Source: SG8-41 sp964521405
GTDB taxonomy: Bacteria; Pseudomonadota; Gammaproteobacteria; Burkholderiales; SG8-41
Assembly (NCBI GenBank): GCA_964521405.1
Contig: CAZFRR010000085.1
Coordinates: 1-64,000, forward strand
Direction of reading: 5' to 3'
DNA: 64,000 nucleotides
Position 1 is the first letter of the stretch, and the number at the start of each line of letters is the position of its first letter. A program made the position numbers and the translations under genes. The notes beneath the pieces were generated by a model. It had not been told where the DNA came from and searched no databases. It worked only from the letters and a program-made list of their open reading frames with translations. Below are positions 34,731-43,405 of the stretch, piece by piece.

Positions 34731-34806
34731 TTTAAACCCGGCGCACACAGGGCGCCGGTTTAACTGCGCGAATTCGAACGGACACTGCGTGCCCTTCAAT
34801 TCGCGC
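34731..34806 (+). repeat. two-hairpin element, copy A (atpA-atpG gap)
   Basis: Hairpin 1: TTAAACC plus GGCGC (34732-34744, one bulged C) pair with GCGCC plus GGTTTAA (34752-34763), loop of seven. Hairpin 2: GCGCGAATTCGAACGG (34766-34781) pairs with CCCTTCAATTCGCGC (34792-34806), loop of ten. The second hairpin ends 13 bases before the atpG ATG. It shares about 44 of 56 positions with copy B at 37701-37755, with paired changes in the stem of hairpin 2. Confidence 0.75.
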
Positions 34807-34819
34807 AAGGAAGCAAGCG

Positions 34820-35683
34820 ATGCCAGGCACTAAAGAAATCAGGGTGAAGATCCGCAGTGTGCAGAACACCCGGAAAATCACCAAGGCAATGGAGATGGTC
34901 TCCGCCTCGAAGATGCGCAAGGCGCAGGAGCAAATGCGCATGGCGCGCCCCTATGGCGAGAAGATCCGCAACGTCGCTGCGAACATCAGCCACGCCAATC
35001 CCGAGTACCGCCATCCTTTCCTGGTGCATCGCGACACGGTGAAGCGCGTCGGGCTGATCGTCATTACCACCGACAAGGGGCTGTGCGGGGCCCTCAACAC
35101 CAACCTCCTGCGGATGGCGCTCAACCAGTACAAGGCATGGCAGGCCGAGGGCGAAGAGATCGACGTCTGCGCGCTCGGCAACAAGGGCTTCGGTTTCATG
35201 CAGCGCCTGGGGGCGAACCTCGTCTCGCACGCCATCCAGCTCGGCGACCGCCCCCACATGGAAAAGCTGATCGGCGCCGTCAAGGTGATGCTCGATGGCT
35301 ATACCCGGGACCGCTTCGACCGCCTGATGATCGGCTACACCCGCTTCATCAACACCATGAAGCAGGAGCCGGTGATCGAGCAGTTGCTGCCGCTCTCGGG
35401 CGAGCGCATGGGCGCTCCCGAAACGGTCTGGGACTATATCTACGAGCCGGAAGCCAAGGCGGTCCTGGACCAGGTGATGACGCGCTACATCGAAGCGATC
35501 ATCTTCCAGGCCGTGGCCGAGAACATGGCATCCGAGCAATCGGCGCGCATGGTGGCGATGAAGGCCGCTTCTGACAACGCTGACAACCTTATCGACGAGT
35601 TGACGCTGATCTATAACAAGAACCGCCAGGCCGGCATCACCAAAGAGCTTTCTGAGATCGTGGGCGGCGCAGCCGCCGTGTAA
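34820..35683 (+). CDS. atpG: ATP synthase F1 subunit gamma
   Basis: Central rotor shaft of F1. The 287 residues start GTKEIRVKIRSVQNTRKITKAMEMVSASKMRKAQ, the conserved N-terminal helix, contain TDKGLCGALNTNL, and end with the C-terminal helix SEQSARMVAMKAASDNADNLIDELTLIYNKNRQAGITKELSEIVGGAAA. ATG at 34820 with AAGGAAG upstream. Its leader carries structured element copy A. Confidence 0.98.
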   Translation: MPGTKEIRVKIRSVQNTRKITKAMEMVSASKMRKAQEQMRMARPYGEKIRNVAANISHANPEYRHPFLVHRDTVKRVGLIVITTDKGLCGALNTNLLRMALNQYKAWQAEGEEIDVCALGNKGFGFMQRLGANLVSHAIQLGDRPHMEKLIGAVKVMLDGYTRDRFDRLMIGYTRFINTMKQEPVIEQLLPLSGERMGAPETVWDYIYEPEAKAVLDQVMTRYIEAIIFQAVAENMASEQSARMVAMKAASDNADNLIDELTLIYNKNRQAGITKELSEIVGGAAAV

Positions 35684-35694
35684 AGGGAAAAAAC

Positions 35695-37125
35695 ATGGCA
35701 CAAGCACAAGGCACCATCGTCCAATGCATCGGCGCGGTTACCGATATCGAATTTCCGCGCGAGGCGATGCCCAAGATCTATGACGCGCTCCTCCTCGAGG
35801 ATACCGGGGAGGTGGGGCTTGCCGAGAAAGGGCTCACTTTCGAGGTCGAGCAACAACTTGGCGATGGCGTGGTGCGCTGCATCGCGATGGGCTCGGCCGA
35901 CGGCCTGCGCCGCGGCATGAAGGTAAAGAACACGGGCGGGCCGATCTCGGTGCCGGTCGGCAAGGGCACGCTCGGGCGCATCATGGACGTAATCGGGCGC
36001 CCGATCGACGAGGGCGGTCCGATCAAGACCGAGGCGCGCCGCTCGATCCACCAGGTCGCGCCCAAGTTCGACGAGTTGTCCCCTTCGGTGGAGCTGCTCG
36101 AGACCGGCATCAAGGTGATCGACCTCATCTGCCCGTTCGCCAAGGGCGGCAAGATCGGCCTCTTCGGCGGCGCCGGCGTCGGCAAGACCGTGACCATGCT
36201 CGAGCTGATCAACAACATTGCCACGAAGCACGGCGGCCAGTCGGTTTTCGCGGGCGTCGGCGAGCGGACGCGCGAGGGCAACGACTTCTACCACGAGATG
36301 ATCGAGGCGGAGGTCATCAAGCTCGACAATCTCCCGGAGTCCAAGGTCGCAATGGTGTTCGGCCAGATGAACGAGCCGCCCGGCAACCGCCTGCGCGTGG
36401 CGTTGACCGGCCTCACCATGGCGGAGAGCTTCCGCGACGAGGGCCGCGACATCCTGTTCTTCGTCGACAACATTTACCGCTTCACGCTCGCGGGCACCGA
36501 GGTCTCGGCCCTGCTCGGCCGGATGCCCTCCGCGGTGGGCTACCAGCCGACGCTCGCCGAGGAGATGGGGCGCCTGCAGGAGCGCATTACTTCGACCAAG
36601 ACCGGTTCGATTACCTCGGTGCAGGCGATTTACGTGCCTGCGGACGACCTGACCGACCCCTCCCCCGCGACCACCTTCGGCCACCTCGATGCCACGATCG
36701 TGCTGTCGCGCGACATCGCATCGCTCGGCATCTACCCGGCAGTGGACCCGCTTGACTCCACCTCGCGCCAGGTGGACCCGAATACCATCGGCGAAGACCA
36801 CTACAACACCACGCGGGCAGTGCAGGCGACGCTGCAGCGCTACAAGGAACTGCGCGACATCATTGCGATTCTCGGCATGGACGAGCTTGCACCCGAGGAC
36901 AAGCTCGCGGTTTCCCGCGCGCGCAAGATCCAGCGCTTCCTGTCGCAGCCGTTCACCGTGGCGCAGAACTTCACCGGCACGCCGGGCAAGTACGTCCCGC
37001 TCAAGGACACCATCAAGGGCTTCAAGATGATCGTCGATGGCGAGTGCGATGCGCTGCCCGAGCAGGCGTTCTACATGGTCGGGCCGATCGAGGAAGCGTT
37101 TGAAAAAGCGAAAACCCTCCAGTAA
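35695..37125 (+). CDS. atpD: ATP synthase F1 subunit beta
   Basis: Catalytic subunit of F1. The 476-residue protein has Walker A GGAGVGKT (158-165), GERTREGNDFYHEM with the catalytic glutamate, the Walker B region DILFFVDNIYRFT, and ALLGRMPSAVGYQPTLAEEMG. YPAVDPLDSTSRQ is also present. ATG at 35695 is 11 bp after atpG. All catalytic motifs look intact. Confidence 0.98.
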   Translation: MAQAQGTIVQCIGAVTDIEFPREAMPKIYDALLLEDTGEVGLAEKGLTFEVEQQLGDGVVRCIAMGSADGLRRGMKVKNTGGPISVPVGKGTLGRIMDVIGRPIDEGGPIKTEARRSIHQVAPKFDELSPSVELLETGIKVIDLICPFAKGGKIGLFGGAGVGKTVTMLELINNIATKHGGQSVFAGVGERTREGNDFYHEMIEAEVIKLDNLPESKVAMVFGQMNEPPGNRLRVALTGLTMAESFRDEGRDILFFVDNIYRFTLAGTEVSALLGRMPSAVGYQPTLAEEMGRLQERITSTKTGSITSVQAIYVPADDLTDPSPATTFGHLDATIVLSRDIASLGIYPAVDPLDSTSRQVDPNTIGEDHYNTTRAVQATLQRYKELRDIIAILGMDELAPEDKLAVSRARKIQRFLSQPFTVAQNFTGTPGKYVPLKDTIKGFKMIVDGECDALPEQAFYMVGPIEEAFEKAKTLQ

Positions 37126-37145
37126 CGCGGAAGCGAGACACCCCC

Positions 37146-37568
37146 ATGGCCGCCGCCACCATGCACATTGACGTCGTCAGCGCCGAGGAATCGATCTACT
37201 CGGGCGAGGCGGAGTTCGTGGTGCTGCCAGGCGAGGCGGGCGAGCTCGGCATCTACCCGCGTCATGCGCCTCTCATCACCCGCATCAAGCCTGGCGCAGT
37301 GCGTATCCAGCCGGCCGGCGGCGGCGAAGAACAGTTGATATTCGTTGCCGGCGGCATCCTCGAGGTGCAGCCCAAGGGGGTGACGGTGCTTGCCGATACC
37401 GCGATCCGCGGCCACGACCTCGACGAGGCCAAGGCCCACGAGGCGCTCAAGCGCGCCGAGGAAGCGCGGCGCACCGCAAAGGACAAGCAGGAGATCGCGG
37501 TGGTCGAAGGCGAAGTGGCGATGCTCGCTGCGCAGCTCGCCGCGATTAGGAAGCTGCGGAAGAAGTAG
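37146..37568 (+). CDS. atpC: ATP synthase F1 subunit epsilon
   Basis: Rotor-end and regulatory subunit. The 140 residues show the N-terminal beta sandwich (HIDVVSAEESIYSGEAEFVVLPGEAGELGIYPRHAPLITRIKPG) and a C-terminal helical hairpin (DEAKAHEALKRAEEARRTA onward). ATG at 37146. It ends the operon; the 234-bp gap that follows holds several hairpins, including a second copy of the two-hairpin element. Confidence 0.97.
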   Translation: MAAATMHIDVVSAEESIYSGEAEFVVLPGEAGELGIYPRHAPLITRIKPGAVRIQPAGGGEEQLIFVAGGILEVQPKGVTVLADTAIRGHDLDEAKAHEALKRAEEARRTAKDKQEIAVVEGEVAMLAAQLAAIRKLRKK

Positions 37569-37591
37569 CGCGTCGAAGGGCGGAAGAGGGG

Positions 37592-37609
37592 CCCCAACTT
37601 TAGTTGGGG
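37592..37609. terminator. palindromic hairpin after atpC
   Basis: CCCCAACT (37592-37599) and AGTTGGGG (37602-37609) form an 8-bp perfect stem with a two-base loop, about 25 bases after the atpC stop. No T tract follows, so it may be a 3'-end stabiliser or a factor-assisted terminator for the ATP synthase operon. Confidence 0.4.
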
Positions 37610-37683
37610 ATCTGACCCCGGAGACGCGCAGGCGGCCGACAGATGTTTCTGATAGCTTGCCGCTAGCTTGTCGGAGGCCGCAT

Positions 37684-37755
37684 AAAGCCGGTCGCCGTTT
37701 GGCGCCGGTTTACCTCCGCGAGTTCGAATGGACCGAGGCGCCGTTCAACTCGCGG
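37684..37755 (+). repeat. two-hairpin element, copy B (atpC-glpD gap)
   Basis: Hairpin 1: TAAAGCCGGTCGCC (37684-37696 plus flank) pairs with GGCGCCGGTTTA (37701-37712) with two bulges and a four-base loop. Hairpin 2: CCGCGAGTTCGAATGG (37716-37731) pairs with CCGTTCAACTCGCGG (37741-37755), loop of nine. It is the counterpart of copy A upstream of atpG, ending 47 bases before the glpD ATG. The rest of the atpC-glpD gap has no gene. Confidence 0.75.
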
Positions 37756-37802
37756 AAGGGGCTCTATCTAGTGGGTAATGCAACGGCAGCCCTTTCTCTT
37801 TC

Positions 37803-39317
37803 ATGGATACCTGCGATCTCCTGGTCATCGGCGGCGGCATCAACGGCGCCGGAATCGCCCGCGACGCCGCCGGGCGCGGCCTCTCCGTGCTGCTCGTGGA
37901 GAAGGACGATGTCGGCGCGCACACCAGTTCAGCGAGCAGCAAGCTGATCCACGGCGGGTTGCGCTATCTCGAGCAGTATGAATTTCGACTGGTGGCGGAA
38001 GCGCTCGCCGAGCGCGAGGTGCTGCTGCGCATTGCCGCCCACCTCGTGCGGCCGGCGCGCTTCATCATGCCGCATGTGCCACAGCTGCGGCCGCGCTGGA
38101 TGATCCGCACCGGCCTTTTCCTGTACGACCACCTCGGGCGCAGGACCCGGCTGCCAGGATCGCACGCGGTGGCGCTCGATCGCCCGCCTTATGCTTGCGG
38201 CTTGAAGCCCGAATTCAGGCATGGCTTCATCTATTCCGACTGCTGTGTGGACGATGCCCGGCTGGTGGTGGCGAATCTGCGCGACGCTACGGCCCGCGGC
38301 GCGAAACTCGGAACGCGCACCGAATGCGTGGCGGCGAAGCGGGAAGGCAGCGGCTGGTTGGCGCGACTGCAGAGCGGCGCCGGAGAGCGGGAAGTGGCGG
38401 CGCGAGCGGTCGTCAACGCCGCGGGCCCGTGGGTGAAATCGGTGTTGAACGAGCGCTTGCACCAGCCCTCGCGCGACAACGTGCGCCTCGTCAAAGGCAG
38501 CCACATCGTGGTGCCCCGCCTCTACGAAGGCGAGCACGCCTTCATCCTGCAGAACGAGGACCGGCGCGTGGTGTTCATGATCCCGTACGAAGGCAGCTTC
38601 ACGCTGATCGGCACGACCGACGTTGCGTACGCAGGCGATCCGTCCCGCCCCGAGGCGAGCGCGGAGGAAGCGGATTACTTGTGCCGCGCAGCCAGCCGTT
38701 ATCTGGCGCGCCCGGTCAAGCCGGCCGAAATCGTATGGCGCTACGCCGGCGTGCGCCCGCTTTATGACGACGGCACGACCGACCCCTCGGCGGTGACGCG
38801 AGACTACGTATTGCGGTTGGACAGCGACCAGGGCAGCGCGCCGGTGTTGTCGGTGTTTGGCGGGAAGATCACCACCTACCGCCGGCTCGCCGAGCATGCG
38901 CTCGAGAAACTGGCGCCCTGGTTTCCCGCCATGGGCCCGGCCTGGAGCGCGAGCACGCCCCTTCCCGGCAGCGCCATTCCAGGGGGTGACTTCTTGCGAT
39001 TCGAGCAACACTTGACGCAGCGTTATCCCAAGCTGCCGCAGCAATTGCTGCAAACGCTCGCGCGGCGTCACGGCGCACTGGCGTACGATGTGCTCGGCAA
39101 CGCCGCCTCGACGGCGGACCTTGGAGAATATTTTGGCGCTGAACTTTACGCGCGTGAGGTTGACTATCTGGTCGAGCGCGAATGGGCGGTGACGGCAGAC
39201 GACGTGTTGTGGCGCCGCACCAAGGCCGGCCTGCAGCTCTCCCGCGATCAATGCGAAGCCGTAGCGCGCCATCTAATCCAGCGCGGTTCGACCCTCACCC
39301 CTCCCCCCGCTTCCTGA
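37803..39317 (+). CDS. glpD: aerobic glycerol-3-phosphate dehydrogenase
   Basis: Membrane-associated flavoenzyme that oxidises glycerol-3-phosphate to dihydroxyacetone phosphate and passes electrons to quinone. The 504 residues have the FAD motif LLVIGGGINGAGIARDAAGRG (6-26), the family signature SSKLIHGGLRYLEQYEF, GIGTTDVAY-like LIGTTDVAYAGDP, and VFGGKITTYRRLAEHALE. ATG at 37803. The last residues (TLTPPPAS) are encoded by a C-rich stretch, 39298-39303, that can pair with GAGGGG (39320-39325), so a repeat may have altered the C-terminus. Its place after the ATP synthase operon is not a universal arrangement; it is separated by hairpins and is probably its own unit. Confidence 0.95.
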   Translation: MDTCDLLVIGGGINGAGIARDAAGRGLSVLLVEKDDVGAHTSSASSKLIHGGLRYLEQYEFRLVAEALAEREVLLRIAAHLVRPARFIMPHVPQLRPRWMIRTGLFLYDHLGRRTRLPGSHAVALDRPPYACGLKPEFRHGFIYSDCCVDDARLVVANLRDATARGAKLGTRTECVAAKREGSGWLARLQSGAGEREVAARAVVNAAGPWVKSVLNERLHQPSRDNVRLVKGSHIVVPRLYEGEHAFILQNEDRRVVFMIPYEGSFTLIGTTDVAYAGDPSRPEASAEEADYLCRAASRYLARPVKPAEIVWRYAGVRPLYDDGTTDPSAVTRDYVLRLDSDQGSAPVLSVFGGKITTYRRLAEHALEKLAPWFPAMGPAWSASTPLPGSAIPGGDFLRFEQHLTQRYPKLPQQLLQTLARRHGALAYDVLGNAASTADLGEYFGAELYAREVDYLVEREWAVTADDVLWRRTKAGLQLSRDQCEAVARHLIQRGSTLTPPPAS

Positions 39318-39334
39318 GAGAGGGGAAAAGTCGC

Positions 39335-39360
39335 GCGTGGGAGCGGCTGACTACCCACGC
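39335..39360 (+). repeat. 7-bp inverted repeat upstream of glmU
   Basis: GCGTGGG (39335-39341) and CCCACGC (39354-39360) with a 12-base loop lie about 40 bases before the glmU ATG. It may be part of the glpD 3' end or the glmU leader; no promoter hexamers were clear. Confidence 0.35.
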
Positions 39361-39401
39361 CCGCAACGGCGGTAACCCGATGTTTGTGCGATAATTTCTC
39401 C

Positions 39402-40781
39402 ATGCCTTCCGGACTCAATGTGGTAATCCTCGCCGCCGGACAGGGCAAGCGCATGCACTCGCGCCTGCCCAAAGTGCTGCATGCCCTGGCAGGTCGCCCG
39501 CTGATCGCACATGTCATTACCGCCGCGCGCGCGCTCAAGCCCGCTGGTATTTGCGTGGTCTACGGGCATGGCGGCGAGCAGGTGCCACAGGCGCTCAAGG
39601 CGAACGACCTGGTTTTCGTCAAACAGCAGCCCCAACTCGGGACGGGCCATGCGCTGACTCAGGCTTTGCCACACCTGGGCTCCGGCGGTATCACGCTGGT
39701 GCTGTACGGGGACGTGCCACTTACCGGCGAGGAGACGCTGGCGGCGATGATTGCGGGCGGCGGTGACCGGCTTACCCTGCTGACCGCGGAACTCGATGAC
39801 CCCACCGGTTACGGCCGCATCGTGCGCAACCGCCGCGGTTCGATCACCGCAATCGTGGAGGAAAAGGACGCCAGCGCCGAGCAGCGCAAGATTCGCGAGA
39901 TCAATTCGGGCATCATGGCGCTGCCCACCGCGCATCTGCGGGACTGGATGCCCAGGCTCAACAACCGCAACTCGCAGCGCGAATACTATTTGACCGACGT
40001 CGTGCCGCTGGCGCTGGCCGACCGGGTGGCGGTGGCCAGCGTCAAGGCGCGCGCCGCCTGGGAAATCCTCGGGGTGAACAGCAAGCAGCAACTCGCACAG
40101 CTCGAGCGCACGCACCAGTGGCAGCATGCGACGCAGTTGATGGAGGCCGGGGTCACGCTTGCCGACCCGGCGCGCATCGATGTTCGCGGCAGTCTTGCCT
40201 GCGGCGCCGACGTGCGCATCGACGTGAATTGTGTATTCGAAGGGGATGTAAAACTCGCCGACCAGGTTGAGATCGGCGCCAATTGCATCATCAGGAATAC
40301 GGAGGTTGGCGCGGGCACGCGCATAGAGCCGTTTACCTATATCGATGCGGCCAGGATTGGCGCTAATTGCCGCATTGGGCCCTACGCGCGTTTCCGTCCG
40401 GGGGTCCGCTTGGCCGAGGAGGTGCACGTCGGCAACTTCGTTGAGCTGAAACAATCTGAAGTCGGCGCACGCTCCAAGGCGAATCATCTCGCCTATATTG
40501 GTGACACCACCATTGGGCGCGATGTCAACATCGGCGCCGGCACCATCACCTGCAACTACGACGGCGCTAACAAGCACCAGACCGTAATCGAGGACGACGT
40601 ACATATCGGCTCCGACGTCCAGCTGGTCGCGCCGGTCACGGTTGCGAAAGGGATCACGGTAGGGGCCGGCACGACGGTGTGGAAAGACACTCCACCGGGC
40701 GGCCTCGTGATCAACGAGAAAACCCAGCAGCACCGGCCGGACTGGAAGCGCCCCCGGAAAAAAGCCAAGGCTGAAGAATGA
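39402..40781 (+). CDS. glmU: bifunctional N-acetylglucosamine-1-phosphate uridyltransferase / glucosamine-1-phosphate acetyltransferase
   Basis: Makes UDP-N-acetylglucosamine, the precursor of peptidoglycan and lipopolysaccharide. The N-terminal pyrophosphorylase has LAAGQGKRMHSRLPKVLH (10-27) and VLYGDVPLT; the C-terminal half is a left-handed beta-helix of hexapeptide repeats (IGANCRIGPYARFRPG, VHVGNFVELKQSEVG, NIGAGTITCNYDGANKHQT) carrying the acetyltransferase site. 459 residues, normal length. ATG at 39402 is chosen over an in-frame TTG 18 bases upstream. It is followed by glmS, which acts two steps earlier in the same pathway. Confidence 0.97.
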   Translation: MPSGLNVVILAAGQGKRMHSRLPKVLHALAGRPLIAHVITAARALKPAGICVVYGHGGEQVPQALKANDLVFVKQQPQLGTGHALTQALPHLGSGGITLVLYGDVPLTGEETLAAMIAGGGDRLTLLTAELDDPTGYGRIVRNRRGSITAIVEEKDASAEQRKIREINSGIMALPTAHLRDWMPRLNNRNSQREYYLTDVVPLALADRVAVASVKARAAWEILGVNSKQQLAQLERTHQWQHATQLMEAGVTLADPARIDVRGSLACGADVRIDVNCVFEGDVKLADQVEIGANCIIRNTEVGAGTRIEPFTYIDAARIGANCRIGPYARFRPGVRLAEEVHVGNFVELKQSEVGARSKANHLAYIGDTTIGRDVNIGAGTITCNYDGANKHQTVIEDDVHIGSDVQLVAPVTVAKGITVGAGTTVWKDTPPGGLVINEKTQQHRPDWKRPRKKAKAEE

Positions 40782-40858
40782 AGCGCAAAGAAGTGCAATC
40801 CTTGGCATTATTCCCGGGTGGGAGAGCGTGGCCGGGCGCCTTGGCTTTTCCTGTCATG

Positions 40859-40886
40859 CATCCCTCATCCCTCATCCCTCATCCCT
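40859..40886 (+). repeat. four tandem CATCCCT heptamers before glmS
   Basis: Four exact tandem copies of CATCCCT occupy 40859-40886, ending six bases before the glmS ATG, where a ribosome binding site would normally be. Only GAAATT separates the array from the start codon and no Shine-Dalgarno site is present. Confidence 0.9.
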
Positions 40887-40892
40887 GAAATT

Positions 40893-42719
40893 ATGTGCGG
40901 CATCGTAGGGGCGGTTGCTAAACGCAACATCGTGCCCATCCTGATCGAGGGGTTGAAGCGCCTGGAGTATCGCGGCTATGACTCTGCGGGCGTGGCGGTG
41001 CTGAACGGTTCGATGCAACGGGTGCGCAGCACCGGCCGCGTCGCGGCACTCGAGAAGCTCGCCACGGCACAGGGAATCAACGGCGAGATCGGCATCGCCC
41101 ACACCCGCTGGGCAACCCACGGCGTGCCCTCGGAGCGCAACGCGCATCCCCACGCCTCCGGCGGCGTCGCGGTGGTACACAACGGCATTATCGAGAACCA
41201 CGAAGCCGTGCGCGCGCGGCTCACGGCGCAGGGCTATGTATTCGCTTCGGACACGGACACCGAGGTCATCGCCCACCTCGTCCATGCCAATCTGCGCGGC
41301 GGGGCAAAGCTGTTCGAATCGGTACGTAAATCGATTGCCGACCTGGTCGGCGCCTACGCCATTGCAGTGATCAGCGAGGCGGAACCGGGAATACTGGTGG
41401 TCGCGCGCATGGGCGCCCCCTTGCTGCTCGGGCTGGGCGAAGGCGAAAACTTCGCCGCGAGCGATGTTTCGGCGCTGATCCAGGTCACGCGCCGTGTGGT
41501 CTATCTCGACGATGGCGACTGCGCGGAAGTACGGCGCGAGCGCGTGAGAATCGTGGATCGCGGCGGACGCGAGGCGATCCGGCCGGAGCGCGTCAGTGAA
41601 ATTTCGGCCGCATCCGTCGAGCTGGGCGAGTATCAACACTACATGCAGAAGGAAATCTTCGAGCAGCCGATCGCGGTTGCGAACACCCTGGAATGGGTGA
41701 CCAATGCCCAATCGGTAGCGCCGCAAATCTTCGGCGCGGAAGCGGAAGCGATCCTGCGGAGAATTACCTCGGTTCACATCGCCGCCTGCGGCACCAGCTT
41801 TCACGCGGGGCTGGTGGCGCGCTACTGGTTCGAGGCCATCGCGCGCATCCCGGCGCAGGTGGAGATCGCGAGCGAATATCGCTATCGCGACAGCATGCCC
41901 GACCCCGGCGGGCTGTTTCTGGTGATCTCGCAGTCCGGAGAGACAGCGGATACCCTGGCCGCCCTGGAACACGCCAAGTCGCTTGGCTACGGCGCGACGC
42001 TGGCGATCTGCAACGTGCCGGAGAGCTCACTGGTTCGCGCCGCGAGCCTGCGCTTTCTGACGCGCGCCGGCCCGGAGATCGGGGTTGCCTCGACCAAGGC
42101 GTTCACCACGCAATTGACCGCACTGGTGCTCCTCGTCATGGTGGTTGCGAAACTGCGCGGCAAGCTCGCTCCAGCGCAGGAAACGGAGCTGTTACAGGCG
42201 CTGCGCCATTTACCGGCTGCGATGCAGAAAGTGCTGCACGTCGAGCCGCAGGTGAAGATGTGGGCGGAGAAGTTCGCAGCCCACCCTCACGCGCTCTTTC
42301 TGGGCCGCGGCATACACTGGCCGATCGCAATGGAAGGCGCGCTCAAACTCAAGGAAATCTCGTACGTCCATGCCGAGGCCTATGCCTCCGGTGAATTAAA
42401 GCACGGTCCGCTCGCGCTCGTGGACAAATCCATGCCGGTGGTGGCGATCGCCCCCAATGACGCGCTGCTGGAGAAGCTGAAATCGAACCTCCAGGAAGTG
42501 CGCGCGCGCGGGGGGGAGCTCTACGTGCTGGCCGACCAGGATACCCGCATGAGGCCGGCGGAGGGATTGCACGTCATTCGCATGCCGGACCACGCCGGGA
42601 CGCTATCACCGATCCTGCACGTATTGCCCTTGCAGTTACTGGCCTATCATGCGGCGCTCGAGCGCGGCAACGATGTGGACAAGCCGCGGAATCTGGCCAA
42701 GTCGGTGACCGTCGAATAA
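40893..42719 (+). CDS. glmS: glutamine-fructose-6-phosphate aminotransferase (isomerizing)
   Basis: Makes glucosamine-6-phosphate from fructose-6-phosphate and glutamine, the first step to UDP-N-acetylglucosamine. The 608-residue protein has the N-terminal Cys2 nucleophile (MCGIVGAV), HTRWATHG, and the two SIS sugar-isomerase domains (ACGTSFHAGL, SQSGETADT, VASTKAFTTQL), ending DKPRNLAKSVTVE as expected. ATG at 40893 is fixed by the need for Cys at position 2. It follows glmU by 111 bp and has a tandem heptamer array directly upstream. No glmS ribozyme is expected or seen. Confidence 0.97.
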   Translation: MCGIVGAVAKRNIVPILIEGLKRLEYRGYDSAGVAVLNGSMQRVRSTGRVAALEKLATAQGINGEIGIAHTRWATHGVPSERNAHPHASGGVAVVHNGIIENHEAVRARLTAQGYVFASDTDTEVIAHLVHANLRGGAKLFESVRKSIADLVGAYAIAVISEAEPGILVVARMGAPLLLGLGEGENFAASDVSALIQVTRRVVYLDDGDCAEVRRERVRIVDRGGREAIRPERVSEISAASVELGEYQHYMQKEIFEQPIAVANTLEWVTNAQSVAPQIFGAEAEAILRRITSVHIAACGTSFHAGLVARYWFEAIARIPAQVEIASEYRYRDSMPDPGGLFLVISQSGETADTLAALEHAKSLGYGATLAICNVPESSLVRAASLRFLTRAGPEIGVASTKAFTTQLTALVLLVMVVAKLRGKLAPAQETELLQALRHLPAAMQKVLHVEPQVKMWAEKFAAHPHALFLGRGIHWPIAMEGALKLKEISYVHAEAYASGELKHGPLALVDKSMPVVAIAPNDALLEKLKSNLQEVRARGGELYVLADQDTRMRPAEGLHVIRMPDHAGTLSPILHVLPLQLLAYHAALERGNDVDKPRNLAKSVTVE

Positions 42720-42734
42720 GCGCGAGCGGCGGGT

Positions 42735-43394
42735 TTATTTCTCGCCGCGCCGCTGCCGGGCCAGCCGCACCAGGTCCTCAACCACCGGGATCACGCCGAT
42801 TACCGAAGGCGTCATGCTGCTCGAGGTGAGGTAGCGCCCGTCGACCACGAGGGAGGGCGTGCCCTGGACTTCGTAGCGCGCGGAAAGCTCGTTCGCGCGG
42901 GCAATTCTGGCATCGACTTCGGGAGAATGGTAGGCGTCGAGCCACCGCCGGCGCTCGATGCCGTTCCTCACCGCCCATTGCTCCATCACGTCGGGCCTGC
43001 TCATCGAGAGCTCCTCGACGTGGTAGCCGTCATAAACCTTCTGGTGCAGCCGTCCGACTTCCCCCAGCAACTCGAGCGTGTAGTAGATGCGCGCATGCGC
43101 CGCCCAGGAATCCCTCAGGATGGCCGGAACCCGTCGCAAGACCACGTCGGCGGTTTTGCGTTTGTCCCAGGCATTCAGGGCCGGCTGCAACTCGTAGCAG
43201 TACGGGCAGCCGTACCAGAAGAAATCAATGACCTCGATGCGCTCGCCGGTCTCGACCGGCTGCGGGGGGATCAGGCGATAGTCGATGTTCTGCCGCGAGC
43301 GTACTTCCTGCGCCTGTGCGGGGACAGCGAGTCCAGCGACGGCCAGCAACGGCAGCAAGCAGTACGCGAGAGAAACAAGCCGGCTCCTCCTCAT
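42735..43394 (-). CDS. dsbA: DsbA-like periplasmic thiol:disulfide oxidoreductase (CPYC)
   Basis: Periplasmic thioredoxin-fold protein expected to introduce or shuffle disulfide bonds. The 219 residues have a signal peptide (1-28, ending AQA), the active site CPYC (63-66) in FFWYGCPYCYEL, an inserted helical domain, and the cis-proline loop QGTPSLVVDG. ATG at 43394 is used; a GTG one codon earlier is possible. It directly follows a second DsbA-like gene with CPHC, with an 11-bp gap. The CPYC dipeptide differs from the classic DsbA CPHC, so redox potential and partners may differ. It converges with glmS. Confidence 0.88.
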   Translation of the reverse strand: MRRSRLVSLAYCLLPLLAVAGLAVPAQAQEVRSRQNIDYRLIPPQPVETGERIEVIDFFWYGCPYCYELQPALNAWDKRKTADVVLRRVPAILRDSWAAHARIYYTLELLGEVGRLHQKVYDGYHVEELSMSRPDVMEQWAVRNGIERRRWLDAYHSPEVDARIARANELSARYEVQGTPSLVVDGRYLTSSSMTPSVIGVIPVVEDLVRLARQRRGEK

Positions 43395-43405
43395 CACGGA
43401 CGCGC

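Noticed and set aside
37602..37618. GGGGATCTGACCCC after atpC and CTGACCCC after dgt as possible transposase-associated repeats
   Set aside because: Shared sequence is only eight bases and no transposase gene is in the window; chance is likely in GC-rich DNA.
42726..42748. GCGGCG/CGCCGC hairpin between glmS and the CPYC dsbA as a convergent terminator
   Set aside because: Short stem with an 11-base loop, partly inside the dsbA end, and no T tract after it.
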